This document shows, in pieces, positions 8,304 to 16,748 of a DNA stretch of 64,000 nt; positions within the stretch are counted from its first letter, which is position 1; the number at the start of each line of letters is the position of its first letter. Made by a program: the position numbers and the translations under genes. This DNA is from CAYZXL01 sp964482435 (lineage in GTDB: Bacteria; Auribacterota; JABMQX01). The notes under the pieces are model-generated. The model had not been told where the DNA came from, made no database searches, and saw only the letters and a program-made list of their open reading frames with translations. Location: NCBI GenBank assembly GCA_964482435.1, contig CAYZXL010000012.1, positions 1-64,000 of the forward strand. The letters are read 5' to 3'.

Positions 8304-8913
8304 CTCTCAGTTTTCCTCGAAGTAATTGAAAAAGACGTTTTCTGGCAGCGAAAAGCCGGGATTTGACCGTGCCCAACCGGCAATCCAGAACCTCAGCCAC
8401 CTCATTGATTGGCAGACCGTCAAAATAGTGCATCACGACGACCATCCTCAGTCTCTTCGGCAGTCTCTCCACCGCGTTTCTCAGCAACCGCCTTTCTTCC
8501 GAAACCGCGAGCTGCGCTCCGGGAGAAGGAGCGGAGGAGGCTGCATTTCCTGTGTCGGTCTCGGTCTTCCCCCGAACAATTCCCAGCCGCCTCAGGAGAC
8601 TCTTCCTTCGGCACTGGTCCCGGTACTTGTTCAACATTATTCGGTAAAGCCACGTGAAAACCGACGACCTGCCGGAGAAGCTGTCCAGCTTGCTGAATGC
8701 GGAGCAGAACGTCTCCTGCACGATTTCCTCCGCAACGTCTCTGTCCCACGTCAAAGAGATGGCCGCTCGGAACATCCGCTTGTAGTACGAGCTTACTACC
8801 TCGGCCTGTTCCGGGAGGCGCTTCTCTTCTATCAAAGGTATTGCTCCAGGAAGTATCGCCTCGCAGGGCCTGGCGAACGCTTCAAGCCTCTGGATTTTGT
8901 TCTGTCCGGACAT
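8272..8913 (-). CDS. ECF-family RNA polymerase sigma factor
   Basis: 213 residues. Region 2 is visible at about 42-110 (YYKRMFRAAISLTWDRDVAEEIVQETF, quoted only by its ends here: YYKRMFRAAIS and AEEIVQETF, then SSVFTWLYRIMLNKYRD). A variable linker follows, then region 4 at about 140-195 (LPKRLRMVVVMHYFDGLPI, then EVLDCRLGTVKSRLFAARKR). This is the standard two-domain RpoE-like layout. It heads an operon with its likely anti-sigma factor and an exported coiled-coil protein, so the regulon may serve the envelope. No strong housekeeping promoter was seen upstream; such sigma factors often drive their own gene. Confidence 0.93.
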   Translation of the reverse strand: MSGQNKIQRLEAFARPCEAILPGAIPLIEEKRLPEQAEVVSSYYKRMFRAAISLTWDRDVAEEIVQETFCSAFSKLDSFSGRSSVFTWLYRIMLNKYRDQCRRKSLLRRLGIVRGKTETDTGNAASSAPSPGAQLAVSEERRLLRNAVERLPKRLRMVVVMHYFDGLPINEVAEVLDCRLGTVKSRLFAARKRLFQLLRGKLRDGYTSAMSES

Positions 8914-9429
8914 TTCGATTCGTTCCGTGCAAATTAGTCGGTCGAGGATGGAATAGGTTCGATTTTTTGGGGCGTGCTGAGAATTTCTGTCCGCGCCTCA
9001 CCCCAAAACGTCGCACAACTCATGGGGGCGCGGCAAGGTCGAATTTGAGAAAACTCGGGGAGATGCCAAGACAGTGCCAGAGGTATGGCCAGGGAGCTCC
9101 CAGGCCGGAAAAGGTGTCTTACGGACCTCGTTGAAATACAAAGGGCGAGGTTACGTTTGGCCGATCTTCCCCCCGCCTCACCACGAAGACACAGAAGCAC
9201 AAAGCAACACGAAGGGAATCTCCATCGGTGCCTTCGGGTCCTGAGAGTTGACTCGTATCACTTGTGCCCGGTCGCGGCCGAGCAGGCTACAGCGGCACTA
9301 CCATCCGCCCCAAGCACCGCGACATAAGACCGAAATGGTGCTTCCCCACAGTACTCGCTTCAAGCGCCCGCGTCTCTCCCCGACATCTCAGCGGCGACAC
9401 ACGTGCGCCCCGCGCTTCCACCGCGTTCA
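8914..9429. other. Intergenic region
   Basis: 516 bases with no supported gene. At about 9170-9215 there is a low-complexity stretch (CACCACGAAGACACAGAAG type) of the dispersed kind found between genes in many Planctomycetota-like genomes. Confidence 0.4.
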
Positions 9430-10779
9430 TTAAAGAGTCCAGCCGGGGCGGTATTCGCGGCGGACGAACTGGTCTGCATCGGGGAGACTCGTGACCTTCA
9501 GGTTCGCCGCGTCCCACTCGAGCTTCTTTCCGAGGAGGCGCATTGCCACGTTGCCCAGCAAAACCGCCTCCGCCAACGGGCCCGCGTAATCGAAGTTTGA
9601 CATGGCTTTTGGGCCGCCTTTGCAGGCGACGAGCCATTCCTCGTGATGTCCTGGCGAGCGGGGAATTGTCTGCGGGGGACCTTCAAACCCCTCGAATTTC
9701 GATTTCGGGAGAAGATGCCATTCGTCTCCGGTGTCGCCGGGGGAATACAACTTGCCTTTTTCGCCGATGACGAGGGAGCCGCTCTCGGAGACCTCTTCTC
9801 CATCAAAGAGTTCGGCTGCCGGCTTCTTGAATTTGTCGTACCAGGTCAGTTTCAGAGGAGGCAGGTCCCCCCGGGCGGGGAATTCGTATCGGATGATGGA
9901 CCAATTCGGAGCGGTCTCGGGGTTCAGCTCTGAGACCTCCGCCTCGACGGTCGTGGGGGCCGTGAGCTTCAGTCCCCAGAACGGCAAGTTCATTGTGTGG
10001 CAGGCCATGTCGCCGAGAGAGCCTGTGCCGAAATCCCACCATCCCCGCCAACTGAAAGGCAAATAGCATGGATCGTAGGGACGCCACGGAGCTGGTCCGA
10101 GCCAGAGGTCCCAGTTCAAAGACCTCGGTGGTTCTGGGCCGGCGCCGCCGCCATGCAGCGCATTGTGAACGCCAACGTTCTGGAGGAGGGCGTCGGCGCC
10201 TTGCGGCCAGATCGGCCGGTCTGTCCAGACATGGACTTCGCGGACGGGACCGAGCGCACCGGATTGGAGGACTTCCACGCCGCGGCGAAGCGTCTCGTCG
10301 GCAGTGAATTGATTCCCCATCTGCGTAGCGACTTTGTATTTTGCGGCCGTTTCGCGCATCACCCGGGCCTCATATACTGAGTGAGTCAGAGGCTTTTCGC
10401 AATAGACGTGCTTTCCGAGCTTCATCGCCATGACGGCGGCTGGGGCATGGATATGGTCAGGGGTGCCGACTACGACGGCGTCAAACTCCTTCTCCTTTTC
10501 GAGCATGACGCGAAAGTCCTGATACCTTCTGGCTTTGGGAAACTTCTTGAACGTCCCGGCGGCACGACTCTCGTCAACGTCGCACAGGGCAATGATGTTC
10601 TCGCTGCTGACTTCGTCAACGTCGCCCTCGCCCCGCCCGCCGACGCCGATTCCGGCTATGTTGAGCTTCTCGTTGGGCGACTTCATCTCCGCCCAGATGG
10701 TTCGGGGGGCGGATAAAACCGCTGCACCGGCGGCGACGGTGTTTCTCAAGAATTCTCGTCGGTTCATATCGCAGTTCAT
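9430..10779 (-). CDS. Tat-exported Gfo/Idh/MocA family oxidoreductase
   Basis: 449 residues, ATG 10779 preceded by GGAGGAG. The twin-arginine leader is NRREFLRNTVAAGAAVL. The Rossmann part opens with LNIAGIGVGGRGEG near residue 39, and the catalytic EKP motif is intact (VYCEKPLTHS). The C-terminal half contains the GGGGTGPEPP-like insert and the WYDKFKKPA region common in the large Planctomycetota-type members. An exported NAD(P)-dependent sugar oxidoreductase is inferred; the substrate is unknown. It lies just downstream of the double-DUF1080 gene (36-base gap), so the two may form one unit acting on exported carbohydrate or 3-keto sugars. Confidence 0.9.
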   Translation of the reverse strand: MNCDMNRREFLRNTVAAGAAVLSAPRTIWAEMKSPNEKLNIAGIGVGGRGEGDVDEVSSENIIALCDVDESRAAGTFKKFPKARRYQDFRVMLEKEKEFDAVVVGTPDHIHAPAAVMAMKLGKHVYCEKPLTHSVYEARVMRETAAKYKVATQMGNQFTADETLRRGVEVLQSGALGPVREVHVWTDRPIWPQGADALLQNVGVHNALHGGGAGPEPPRSLNWDLWLGPAPWRPYDPCYLPFSWRGWWDFGTGSLGDMACHTMNLPFWGLKLTAPTTVEAEVSELNPETAPNWSIIRYEFPARGDLPPLKLTWYDKFKKPAAELFDGEEVSESGSLVIGEKGKLYSPGDTGDEWHLLPKSKFEGFEGPPQTIPRSPGHHEEWLVACKGGPKAMSNFDYAGPLAEAVLLGNVAMRLLGKKLEWDAANLKVTSLPDADQFVRREYRPGWTL

Positions 10780-10815
10780 GCATCTCCTCCCTTCTGTTTG
10801 GTCAAAATCCCGGAG

Positions 10816-12063
10816 CTACTCGATTTCCTTTATTCGAATGTTCCTGAATGAGACGGGACTGCCGTGGTCCTGAAGGCCGATGAAGCCCTTTGTCAAACGC
10901 TCCTTCAGCGGCGAATGTTTTTCGAGAGGCTTATCGTAATCGTCGAGGTCTATATCAAGAATATCTTCGCCGTTCATGACGATGAATACGTTCCGCCCGA
11001 GGCAGCCGATGAGGATGTGATTCCATTCGCCCGCGGGTTTAGACGCGTTTTTGGCGGGGGCGACTGCCGCGTAGATGCAGCCGGTGGAGTGGGTGTTAGG
11101 GGCTTTGCCATGATCGTCGAGAATCTGGATTTCCATTCCGGAATAGGCGGGATTGCCTGCTTCCGCCGAGCGGATGAAGACGCCGCTGTTGCCCCCTTTG
11201 GAGATTCTGAATTCGAGGTCGACGAGGAAATTCTCGTATTCCTTTTCGGTTCGGAGCCAGAAGCCTCCCTTTCCATTGCACTCGATGACGCCGTCCTTGA
11301 CGTAGAAGGCTTCCTTGCTCTTACCCATGACGACCCATCGGGAAAGGTCTTTCCCGTTGAAAAGCTCGACCCAAGCCTTCTCGCTCGTCGGAAGAGGCTT
11401 GATTTTGATGTCGCGGAACCAGGCGGGATTGCCGTAGTTTTGCAGGCCGATGAATCCCTTCCGAAGCCGGAGGCCCAGGGGCGAATGGTTCTCGAGAGGC
11501 GCTGTGTAGTCGTCGAGGTTGGCGTCAACGATTTTCTCTTCGTTCATGATGTCAATCACTCTGCGCCCGATGCAGAAAATCGTGACTTTATTCCACTCCC
11601 CCGCGGGCTTGGACATGTTTTTCGTCGGAGCAACGGAAGCGTATATGGCGCCTGCGGAATGGCGCTCGGGGGGCTTACCGTAGTCGTCGAGAATCTGGAG
11701 TTCCATTCCGGTAAAAGCCGGATTGCCCTGCTCCGAGGAGCGGATGAAAATCCCGCTGTTGCCTCCCGGACTAATTTTGTATTCGAGGCTGAGGATGAAA
11801 TCTTCGTACTCCTCGTTGCTCCGCAGCCAACTGCCGCCCTTCTGCCCGCATTCGATGATGCCGTCCTTGACCTGCCAGGTACTCTCGTGCCCGGGCTCGG
11901 CCGCGGTGATTGTCCAGCCGGAGAAGTCTTTGCCATTGAAGAGGGTTACCAAACTTTTCTCGGCTGCGTACATTGGCCAAGAAGGAATCGCACACACAAA
12001 GAGCAGCGCGGCACCCGCCGAGACGAGCAACGGATTCAGCAGGAGCAATCTTGGCTTCGACAT
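10816..12063 (-). CDS. Exported protein with two DUF1080 (3-keto-disaccharide hydrolase) domains
   Basis: 415 residues from ATG 12063, preceded by AGGAGAGG. A frame open to 12288 exists, but only the later ATG gives a clean signal peptide (about 1-28). Two homologous jelly-roll domains follow, each opening with LFNGKDFSGW or LFNGKDLSRW and each carrying an FIRS, GMEIQILDD/GMELQILDD and PAGEWN segment. DUF1080 proteins are concanavalin-like; some members hydrolyse 3-keto-glycosides. The adjacent exported Gfo/Idh/MocA oxidoreductase would fit a path in which a sugar is oxidised at C3 and then cleaved, but that link is inference. The two domains are about half identical by eye, pointing to internal duplication. 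Confidence 0.88.
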   Translation of the reverse strand: MSKPRLLLLNPLLVSAGAALLFVCAIPSWPMYAAEKSLVTLFNGKDFSGWTITAAEPGHESTWQVKDGIIECGQKGGSWLRSNEEYEDFILSLEYKISPGGNSGIFIRSSEQGNPAFTGMELQILDDYGKPPERHSAGAIYASVAPTKNMSKPAGEWNKVTIFCIGRRVIDIMNEEKIVDANLDDYTAPLENHSPLGLRLRKGFIGLQNYGNPAWFRDIKIKPLPTSEKAWVELFNGKDLSRWVVMGKSKEAFYVKDGVIECNGKGGFWLRTEKEYENFLVDLEFRISKGGNSGVFIRSAEAGNPAYSGMEIQILDDHGKAPNTHSTGCIYAAVAPAKNASKPAGEWNHILIGCLGRNVFIVMNGEDILDIDLDDYDKPLEKHSPLKERLTKGFIGLQDHGSPVSFRNIRIKEIE

Positions 12064-12344
12064 TTTTCCCTCTCCTATGTCGTTTCGCAACTGCGCGATT
12101 TGCATTCCCATGGCGGCAGAGATTCCGTTGGCATGACGCATCGTCGCCCGCCCGTCTGACTGGCTTCGCCCAACGAAACCAAGAGCCTGTGGAGTGCTGA
12201 AGCGCTGCTTCAGCTTTGTAAGGCGGGAGCGCAGCTCCCGCACTCCAAACATCGCGCGGGCCTCCCCTTCTCGCCAGATCGAACCCACAGGACAACTGCC
12301 ATCGCCAACCGGCAGGCAAAACGCGGGCGCGGCCTGCGGCGAGC
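12064..12344. repeat. Intergenic region with double-hairpin repeat, copy 1
   Basis: Bases 12188-12246 form two adjacent hairpins: GCTGAAG/CTTCAGC and GCGGGAGC/GCTCCCGC, the whole bounded by GGAGTGC and GCACTCC. A diverged copy lies at 14131-14189. No gene is seen in the rest. Confidence 0.5.
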
Positions 12345-13832
12345 CTATATGGGATACGAGGCGTAGATATTCGCGTCGCGTTCGATCCAGTCAGCGGTCG
12401 GATGGATTTCGTCCACGCCTTCCTCCAAGACCTTCAAGCCGAGGAACCGGCCGAGGCGTTTCATGTCGTCGAGGTGGTCGCCGTAAAGGACAATCCTGTG
12501 GAGGCCGTAGAACCAGTTGTCTGCCATTTTCCGGGCGTCCTTCACCCTGGTGGTGAACTTCGACCGGCAGGCCCTGTCTTCCACGTCGGGGATTTCGACG
12601 ATCTTTCCGGCGGAGACGAGCATGGTATGGTCGTCAACCAGCTTGGCCATGGTGGTCTCCCGACCGACATGAGGCTTGACCTGGAGGCAGGAGCCTTTCT
12701 GTCCCTCTCGCTGGCATCGAATCTTGTAAGCACACTGCTCACCGTTAATACCGTCCATCTTGAGCGGGCAGGTGCAGTGGGCGTGGATGACGGTGTTGTT
12801 CGAGAAGTCAAAAATGGGGTCGGTGACGAAGCTGGGCTTTCGCTCGGGAGTCATGTATTGAAACACCAGATGACTGACGCTCGATGGGAGGTCTCCTTCG
12901 CAGATGCCGCCGAGCCCTTCGCCGCCGAGACGAGAAAACCCGAGACACGGATAGGCCCCCTCGATGCCCTCGATACCCATGCAGTACTGGATTGTCACAA
13001 GGTGGGCTTTCTCGTCCTCCAGAATCTTTTTCAGGGCGAAATAGACCCGCGACCCTCTCAAGACGTCTTCCTTCGTCGGCTCCACGACTTTCTCTGCTTC
13101 CTTAATCCAGCGGTCGGCCTCGGCTTTAGCAAGATTTTCGTCAACGGCCTTGTAAGCCTCGACGAGCCGCTCGCGGGGCAGGAATTTGATTTCGGTCCCG
13201 AAGCGGTTCTTGATGGATTTCGCATAGTCGGTGAGGGGGCCGCCGTTCCGGAAGGCAAGGATTTTCGCTCGCTTGAGGTGATGAATGGCGCGGATTGGCC
13301 GCAGCGCGGGGATGAGGTCCTTGAAATCGCTGGTCGCTAAAAGCTCGATTTTCTTCCCCTGCCTCTGAAGCGCTGCCATGGTGCACCAGTCGTGCCCCAT
13401 GTATGGCAGGCTCAAGAAGATGATGGGGATATTGAGCGTGAGAAGGTCATTCGTATATTGCCCGATGAACATGCTCAGGTGGATGAGGAGGATGCCGTCC
13501 ACGTCGCGGAACTTCTCCTTCACCGCAGGCAACTCGTTAGGATTCATCACGTGTCCGCCGTCCACGAATTCGATGTCGGCGAAGTGAGGTTGGAGCTTAG
13601 CGAGCTCAGCCTCAATCCACTTCATGTCGTCTTTGGGGTCAATCGTTGGGCTGGGCCAGCCGCCTCGCCCGCCGATATAGATTTTGCCGATGCGAGTCTT
13701 CGAAGCCGTCCAGGGGGGAAGGATTCCCGAGGATGCTGCTGCAGCTTTGGCCAACTTAGCTCCCGCGGCCAATCCGATCGCTCCGGCAGCGGTTGCTCCG
13801 AGAAATTGTCTTCGAGTGATTCCTTCTTTCAT
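12345..13832 (-). CDS. Tat-exported protein related to L-fucose/L-arabinose isomerases
   Basis: 496 residues from ATG 13832, which has GGAGGAATC just upstream; the open frame before it is probably untranslated. A twin-arginine leader (TRRQFLGATAAGAIGLAAG) is followed by a FucI/AraA-like fold: an N-terminal Rossmann region (residues about 50-230, with LLIHLSMFIGQYTNDLL) and C-terminal segments (CEGDLPSSVSHLVFQYM near 340 and VIHAHCTCPLKM near 380). The match is to the broad isomerase-like family annotated mainly from Planctomycetota-like bacteria. Whether it is an active isomerase is not clear; export by Tat and the many cysteines near 380-420 are unusual for a true sugar isomerase. Confidence 0.75.
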   Translation of the reverse strand: MKEGITRRQFLGATAAGAIGLAAGAKLAKAAAASSGILPPWTASKTRIGKIYIGGRGGWPSPTIDPKDDMKWIEAELAKLQPHFADIEFVDGGHVMNPNELPAVKEKFRDVDGILLIHLSMFIGQYTNDLLTLNIPIIFLSLPYMGHDWCTMAALQRQGKKIELLATSDFKDLIPALRPIRAIHHLKRAKILAFRNGGPLTDYAKSIKNRFGTEIKFLPRERLVEAYKAVDENLAKAEADRWIKEAEKVVEPTKEDVLRGSRVYFALKKILEDEKAHLVTIQYCMGIEGIEGAYPCLGFSRLGGEGLGGICEGDLPSSVSHLVFQYMTPERKPSFVTDPIFDFSNNTVIHAHCTCPLKMDGINGEQCAYKIRCQREGQKGSCLQVKPHVGRETTMAKLVDDHTMLVSAGKIVEIPDVEDRACRSKFTTRVKDARKMADNWFYGLHRIVLYGDHLDDMKRLGRFLGLKVLEEGVDEIHPTADWIERDANIYASYPI

Positions 13833-14541
13833 GATTCCTCCATATTCTCGATAGAGTTTGATACTGTTGTTTCGTATTGTCCTGGGAGACGGTTCAATGT
13901 CGTGCTGCCAGCCGTCTATCCTGCCGGATTTCCCCCCGAAGGTCAATAGAATGCTCTGGCCACTCCCCGGTCATGGGAGGAGTTACCGCGGAGAACGCAG
14001 AGAAACAGAACAAGCATCCGCGCCTCGCTCTGCGACGTGCGCCGCTCGCCGTTTCGGTGGGCACCGCCCCAGAGTGGGTTGAGCTGGTGGGCCGCTCTCA
14101 TCAGTGCCGCCGGAGCGCGGCACACAGCCCTTGGACTGCTGAAGCTCGGCTTCGGTCCCGCCGCCGCGGGTGAGCGCTGCTCCCACACTCATTACCCGAG
14201 CCAATCAGCCCTGAGAAACTGCTGGACTTTGGGGCGTTGTGCTTGCTATTCTTACTGCCGTTCGCGGCAGCAATGGGGAAACCCGTGAGGCCGAAAGAGG
14301 CGGCCCAACGCCCGTAGACAGTGCAACCTGCGCCCTGCGGAGTGGTGCGCGAAGGCAAACTTCCCACCCAGACGGATTTGCCGCCCACAAGGGACGGTAT
14401 GGATGAAGGTTGAACGTCCAGAAATCGGACAATCAGGTCGGGTCGCGGGAGCGCGGCGCGCCCGTGATGCCGGGCGTGGCGTCGCTTACGCAAGTGGCAC
14501 CTTTCGGCAAGCTCAACAAGGACGAGTAGGAGCGATTTGCC
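13833..14541. other. Long intergenic region with dispersed repeats
   Basis: 709 bases with no supported gene. It holds an ACCGCGGAGAACGCAGAG-type stretch near 13985, a GC-rich hairpin region near 14105-14125 and copy 2 of the double-hairpin repeat at 14131-14189. It separates the Tat-protein genes on the left from the defence-like island on the right. Confidence 0.5.
14131..14189. repeat. Double-hairpin repeat, copy 2
   Basis: A diverged copy of the element at 12188-12246, aligned from TGGACTGCTGAAGC through GCTGCTCCCACACTC. The stems are less perfect than in copy 1. Confidence 0.4.
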
Positions 14542-14838
14542 ATGGGAAAATCCAAGGGAACCACGACCGGGTCCAGGTCTGATGCCGAGGCCCTAGAAAA
14601 AACAAACAAATCCCTGGAGCAGATTGCAGCTACCCTCGGCTTTATCGTGCTACAGATGAGTGCACTGAAAGAATCTAAAAATCTGGAGAAGATTCGCTTT
14701 CTTTCGAAGTTCGGATTTGACCGCAATCAGATTGCCGCTATGCTCGACTCAACGCCTGATACGATAGGAAAGGAGCTTTCAATTTTGAAAGCGGCGCGTG
14801 GTAAGAGAGGAGCGGATACGAAAGGGGCAGATGGATAG
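14542..14838 (+). CDS. Small helix-turn-helix protein
   Basis: 98 residues, not a named family. The N-terminal half is helical and the C-terminal part (FLSKFGFDRNQIAAMLDSTP then TIGKELSILKA) has the spacing of a helix-turn-helix like sigma region 4. It is clearly homologous to the small protein at 15657-15950 (shared SLE.IA, GF.RN.IA..L..TP.T). The next gene starts inside this one (ATG 14831, stop TAG 14836), so the two are translationally coupled. A DNA-binding regulator of its neighbour is inferred. Confidence 0.65.
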   Translation: MGKSKGTTTGSRSDAEALEKTNKSLEQIAATLGFIVLQMSALKESKNLEKIRFLSKFGFDRNQIAAMLDSTPDTIGKELSILKAARGKRGADTKGADG

Positions 14839-15586
14839 AATCAAGCAAGACCTGGTCCAAAGGCTTCAGTCAAAACTCGGGGTTTCGCGCCGACAAATCT
14901 ACCGTCTGGTCGAACACAAGGTGCGGCAGACGCACCTGGAGCGTCACCTCGCGGCTATATTGGTAGCGTCCGAGAATGGAATCAACCTTTCGAAGTACGC
15001 TTCCCGAGATGATCTCGCTGCTATCAGAGGCGCTATGCCGCCACAGAAGCCAGCGCCAACTCAACCCGTCCAAGCGGATGCGATCGTAAGAAAAGCAGTA
15101 AAGCGAAACGTGCCCATCGTCCTCGACCTGGACTTCGTCTGCAGCGAGGAGTTGCGAAAAATCCTGCAAAGGGACATTGCCGAACTCAACGCCGCCTGCT
15201 CGCAGGGCTTAGAGAAGACCGCAAAGATTTGTATGGTTTTGTGTGGTTCAATTGCTGAGGCACTCCTACTTGACAGGCTTTCGGGGGATTCAGCGGCGTC
15301 GGTCAAGGCGGCATGCTCGTTACCTGCAAACCAGCGGCCGAAGTCGCCTAACGACTTGGAGGAATGGTGCTTGAGCGACATGCTAAATGTTGCTCTACGC
15401 TTGACCCCGCCTCTTCTTCCAGAGGATGCAGCCGCTGGCGCCCATCAGTTGCGACAATGGCGTAATCTAATCCACCCCGGACGTGAACTGAGAGACGAGC
15501 GCAACAAGCGAATCAAGCCGACAAAAGAGAGGGCAAAGAATGCTATCGCCTATCTTGAGTTCATCGCTGAGGAACTTGGCCGGTAG
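14831..15586 (+). CDS. HTH plus HEPN-like C-terminal domain protein
   Basis: 251 residues from ATG 14831. The N-terminal segment (KLGVSRRQIYRLVEHKV) looks like a second helix-turn-helix. Residues about 105-250 are all-helical, with a conserved-looking CGSIAEALLLDRL and, near the end, RQWRNLIHPGRELRDE. The RN..H pattern resembles the RN-x-x-x-H active site of HEPN and DUF4145-like domains, but the spacing is one residue short, so ribonuclease activity is unproven. It is coupled to the small HTH gene upstream. Neighbours are a nucleotidyltransferase and a restriction-modification pair, so a defence or toxin-like role is possible. No named family is recognised. Confidence 0.6.
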   Translation: MDRIKQDLVQRLQSKLGVSRRQIYRLVEHKVRQTHLERHLAAILVASENGINLSKYASRDDLAAIRGAMPPQKPAPTQPVQADAIVRKAVKRNVPIVLDLDFVCSEELRKILQRDIAELNAACSQGLEKTAKICMVLCGSIAEALLLDRLSGDSAASVKAACSLPANQRPKSPNDLEEWCLSDMLNVALRLTPPLLPEDAAAGAHQLRQWRNLIHPGRELRDERNKRIKPTKERAKNAIAYLEFIAEELGR

Positions 15587-15656
15587 TCGCGATATGGCCT
15601 GGGAGGCCGCGCGAACGATCGTATGATAACGCTTGAGCAAGAGGAGGAGAGAGCGA

Positions 15657-15950
15657 ATGGTGAAGAAGAGCATGGAGCGTGCAGCTGTGGGGAAGGGGCT
15701 TGCAGAACCGTCGCTTGAGCGGATCGCGAACTGCCTCGCCTATCTTGTGACCCACACGGAGGAACTAAGGGGCAAGCCGGACAAGGACTTGATACTCATC
15801 CTGGCCGGCTTGGGGTTCGAGAGAAATTCGATTGCCTCGATTCTACGGACGACGCCCGGAACCGTGTCAGTGTGCCTATCACAATCGAAAGCAAAGGCGG
15901 TCGGGAGAAGATCGCTCAAACGCCAGCCCCAAGAGCAACCAGGCGCTTAG
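15657..15950 (+). CDS. Small helix-turn-helix protein, paralogue of 14542-14838
   Basis: 97 residues from ATG 15657, chosen for the GAGGAGGAG site 7 bases upstream. Shares SLERIA and GLGFERNSIASILRTTPGTV with its paralogue about 1.1 kb upstream, including the same helix-turn-helix spacing. Unlike the first copy, no intact effector gene follows. The 334 bases downstream contain only weak traces of one. A duplicated regulator whose partner was lost is the simplest reading. Confidence 0.6.
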   Translation: MVKKSMERAAVGKGLAEPSLERIANCLAYLVTHTEELRGKPDKDLILILAGLGFERNSIASILRTTPGTVSVCLSQSKAKAVGRRSLKRQPQEQPGA

Positions 15951-16284
15951 CGAGCGCGGCGCCCCTGGCCGATCGGCGGCGGAGCGACCCACGGCCGGTC
16001 GGCAAGAAGGCACTGGCGCGCGGGCCGACTGGACTTTGCCGCTCAGGCATAACCCCGGCGCGCAGAAGGAACTGGGCCGGGCCTGTTGCTGTCCTATTGT
16101 TACTGCATGAGTCAGACAGCGTTCTGCTGGAGAGGCTGTCGGTTCTTTTTCTTTCCCACAGAGGGAGACCGAATGCACGTCCGCGTGAGGTGGGAAGACC
16201 GCGAGCCATGCGACAACGCACGCGCCGGGGTTCCGAGAGCAACAGCGCCAACTCCACGGCGGGGCTTGGTCGCGAGGCAACGCC
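15951..16284. other. Possible degraded effector next to the second small HTH gene
   Basis: 334 bases without an intact gene. At 16080-16140 one frame reads VAVLLLLHESDSVLLERLS, loosely like ICMVLCGSIAEALLLDRLS of the protein at 14831-15586. This suggests a decayed second copy of that effector. The match is short and could be chance. Confidence 0.3.
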
Positions 16285-16602
16285 ATGGGGGAAAGGCAAG
16301 GATTGATGGACATATCTGAGCACAAAGAATTGATAGCGGCGGTTTGCCGGGAACTTGGAGTAGAGCGCCTCGACGTCTTCGGGTCAGCGACCACACCCGA
16401 TTTCGGTCCGAAGAGCGATATTGACGTTGTTGTGCGACTCGATAGAGGCCGAGGACAGATGTTCAGGCGATACTTCGACCTGAAAGAACGCCTGGAGCGG
16501 ATATTCAATCGCTCGGTGGACGTCGTGCTTGAAGACTCAATAAAGAATCCGTACTTTCGGGAAGCGATCGAGTGCAGCCGAGTGAGCGTCTATGGAGCTT
16601 GA
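16285..16602 (+). CDS. MNT-type minimal nucleotidyltransferase
   Basis: 105 residues from ATG 16285 (GAGG 7 bases upstream). The polymerase-beta-like motif is complete: DVFGSATTPDFGPKSDIDVV, with GS and D-x-D, and a third acidic site in SVDVVLED. MNT proteins pair with HEPN proteins (MntA/HepT); the MNT antitoxin adenylylates the HEPN ribonuclease. Here the following gene starts 11 bases before this one ends, as in HEPN-MNT operons, but that partner is broken (see 16592-16744). Confidence 0.88.
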   Translation: MGERQGLMDISEHKELIAAVCRELGVERLDVFGSATTPDFGPKSDIDVVVRLDRGRGQMFRRYFDLKERLERIFNRSVDVVLEDSIKNPYFREAIECSRVSVYGA

Positions 16603-16744
16603 GATCAAGAAATGGTTGCAGGACCCTGCTGAGGCCGGTCGTGAGACTGGGGAGTGCAAGGCACGATGGACATCACTCCGGGCAACCGAGGTAGGGAACC
16701 AAGGTTTGGGAGCCGCCTGCAGTAGCCAGGAAGACCAAGGATAG
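16592..16744 (+). pseudogene. Truncated HEPN (HepT-like) remnant
   Basis: An open frame of 50 codons overlaps the end of the MNT gene by 11 bases. Its start, MELEIKKWLQDPAEAGRE, resembles the N-terminus of HepT/DUF86 proteins. After about 20 residues the likeness ends and the frame stops at 16744. The catalytic RxxxxxH region and everything after it are missing. The next gene (restriction endonuclease) starts 4 bases after the stop, so insertion or rearrangement of the restriction-modification pair may have cut the toxin gene. Confidence 0.5.
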
Positions 16745-16748
16745 CGAC

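Noticed and set aside
12402..13340. A 312-codon rightward frame opposite the FucI-like gene
   Set aside because: It is antisense to a gene with a Tat leader and clear family segments; the translation shows no motif.
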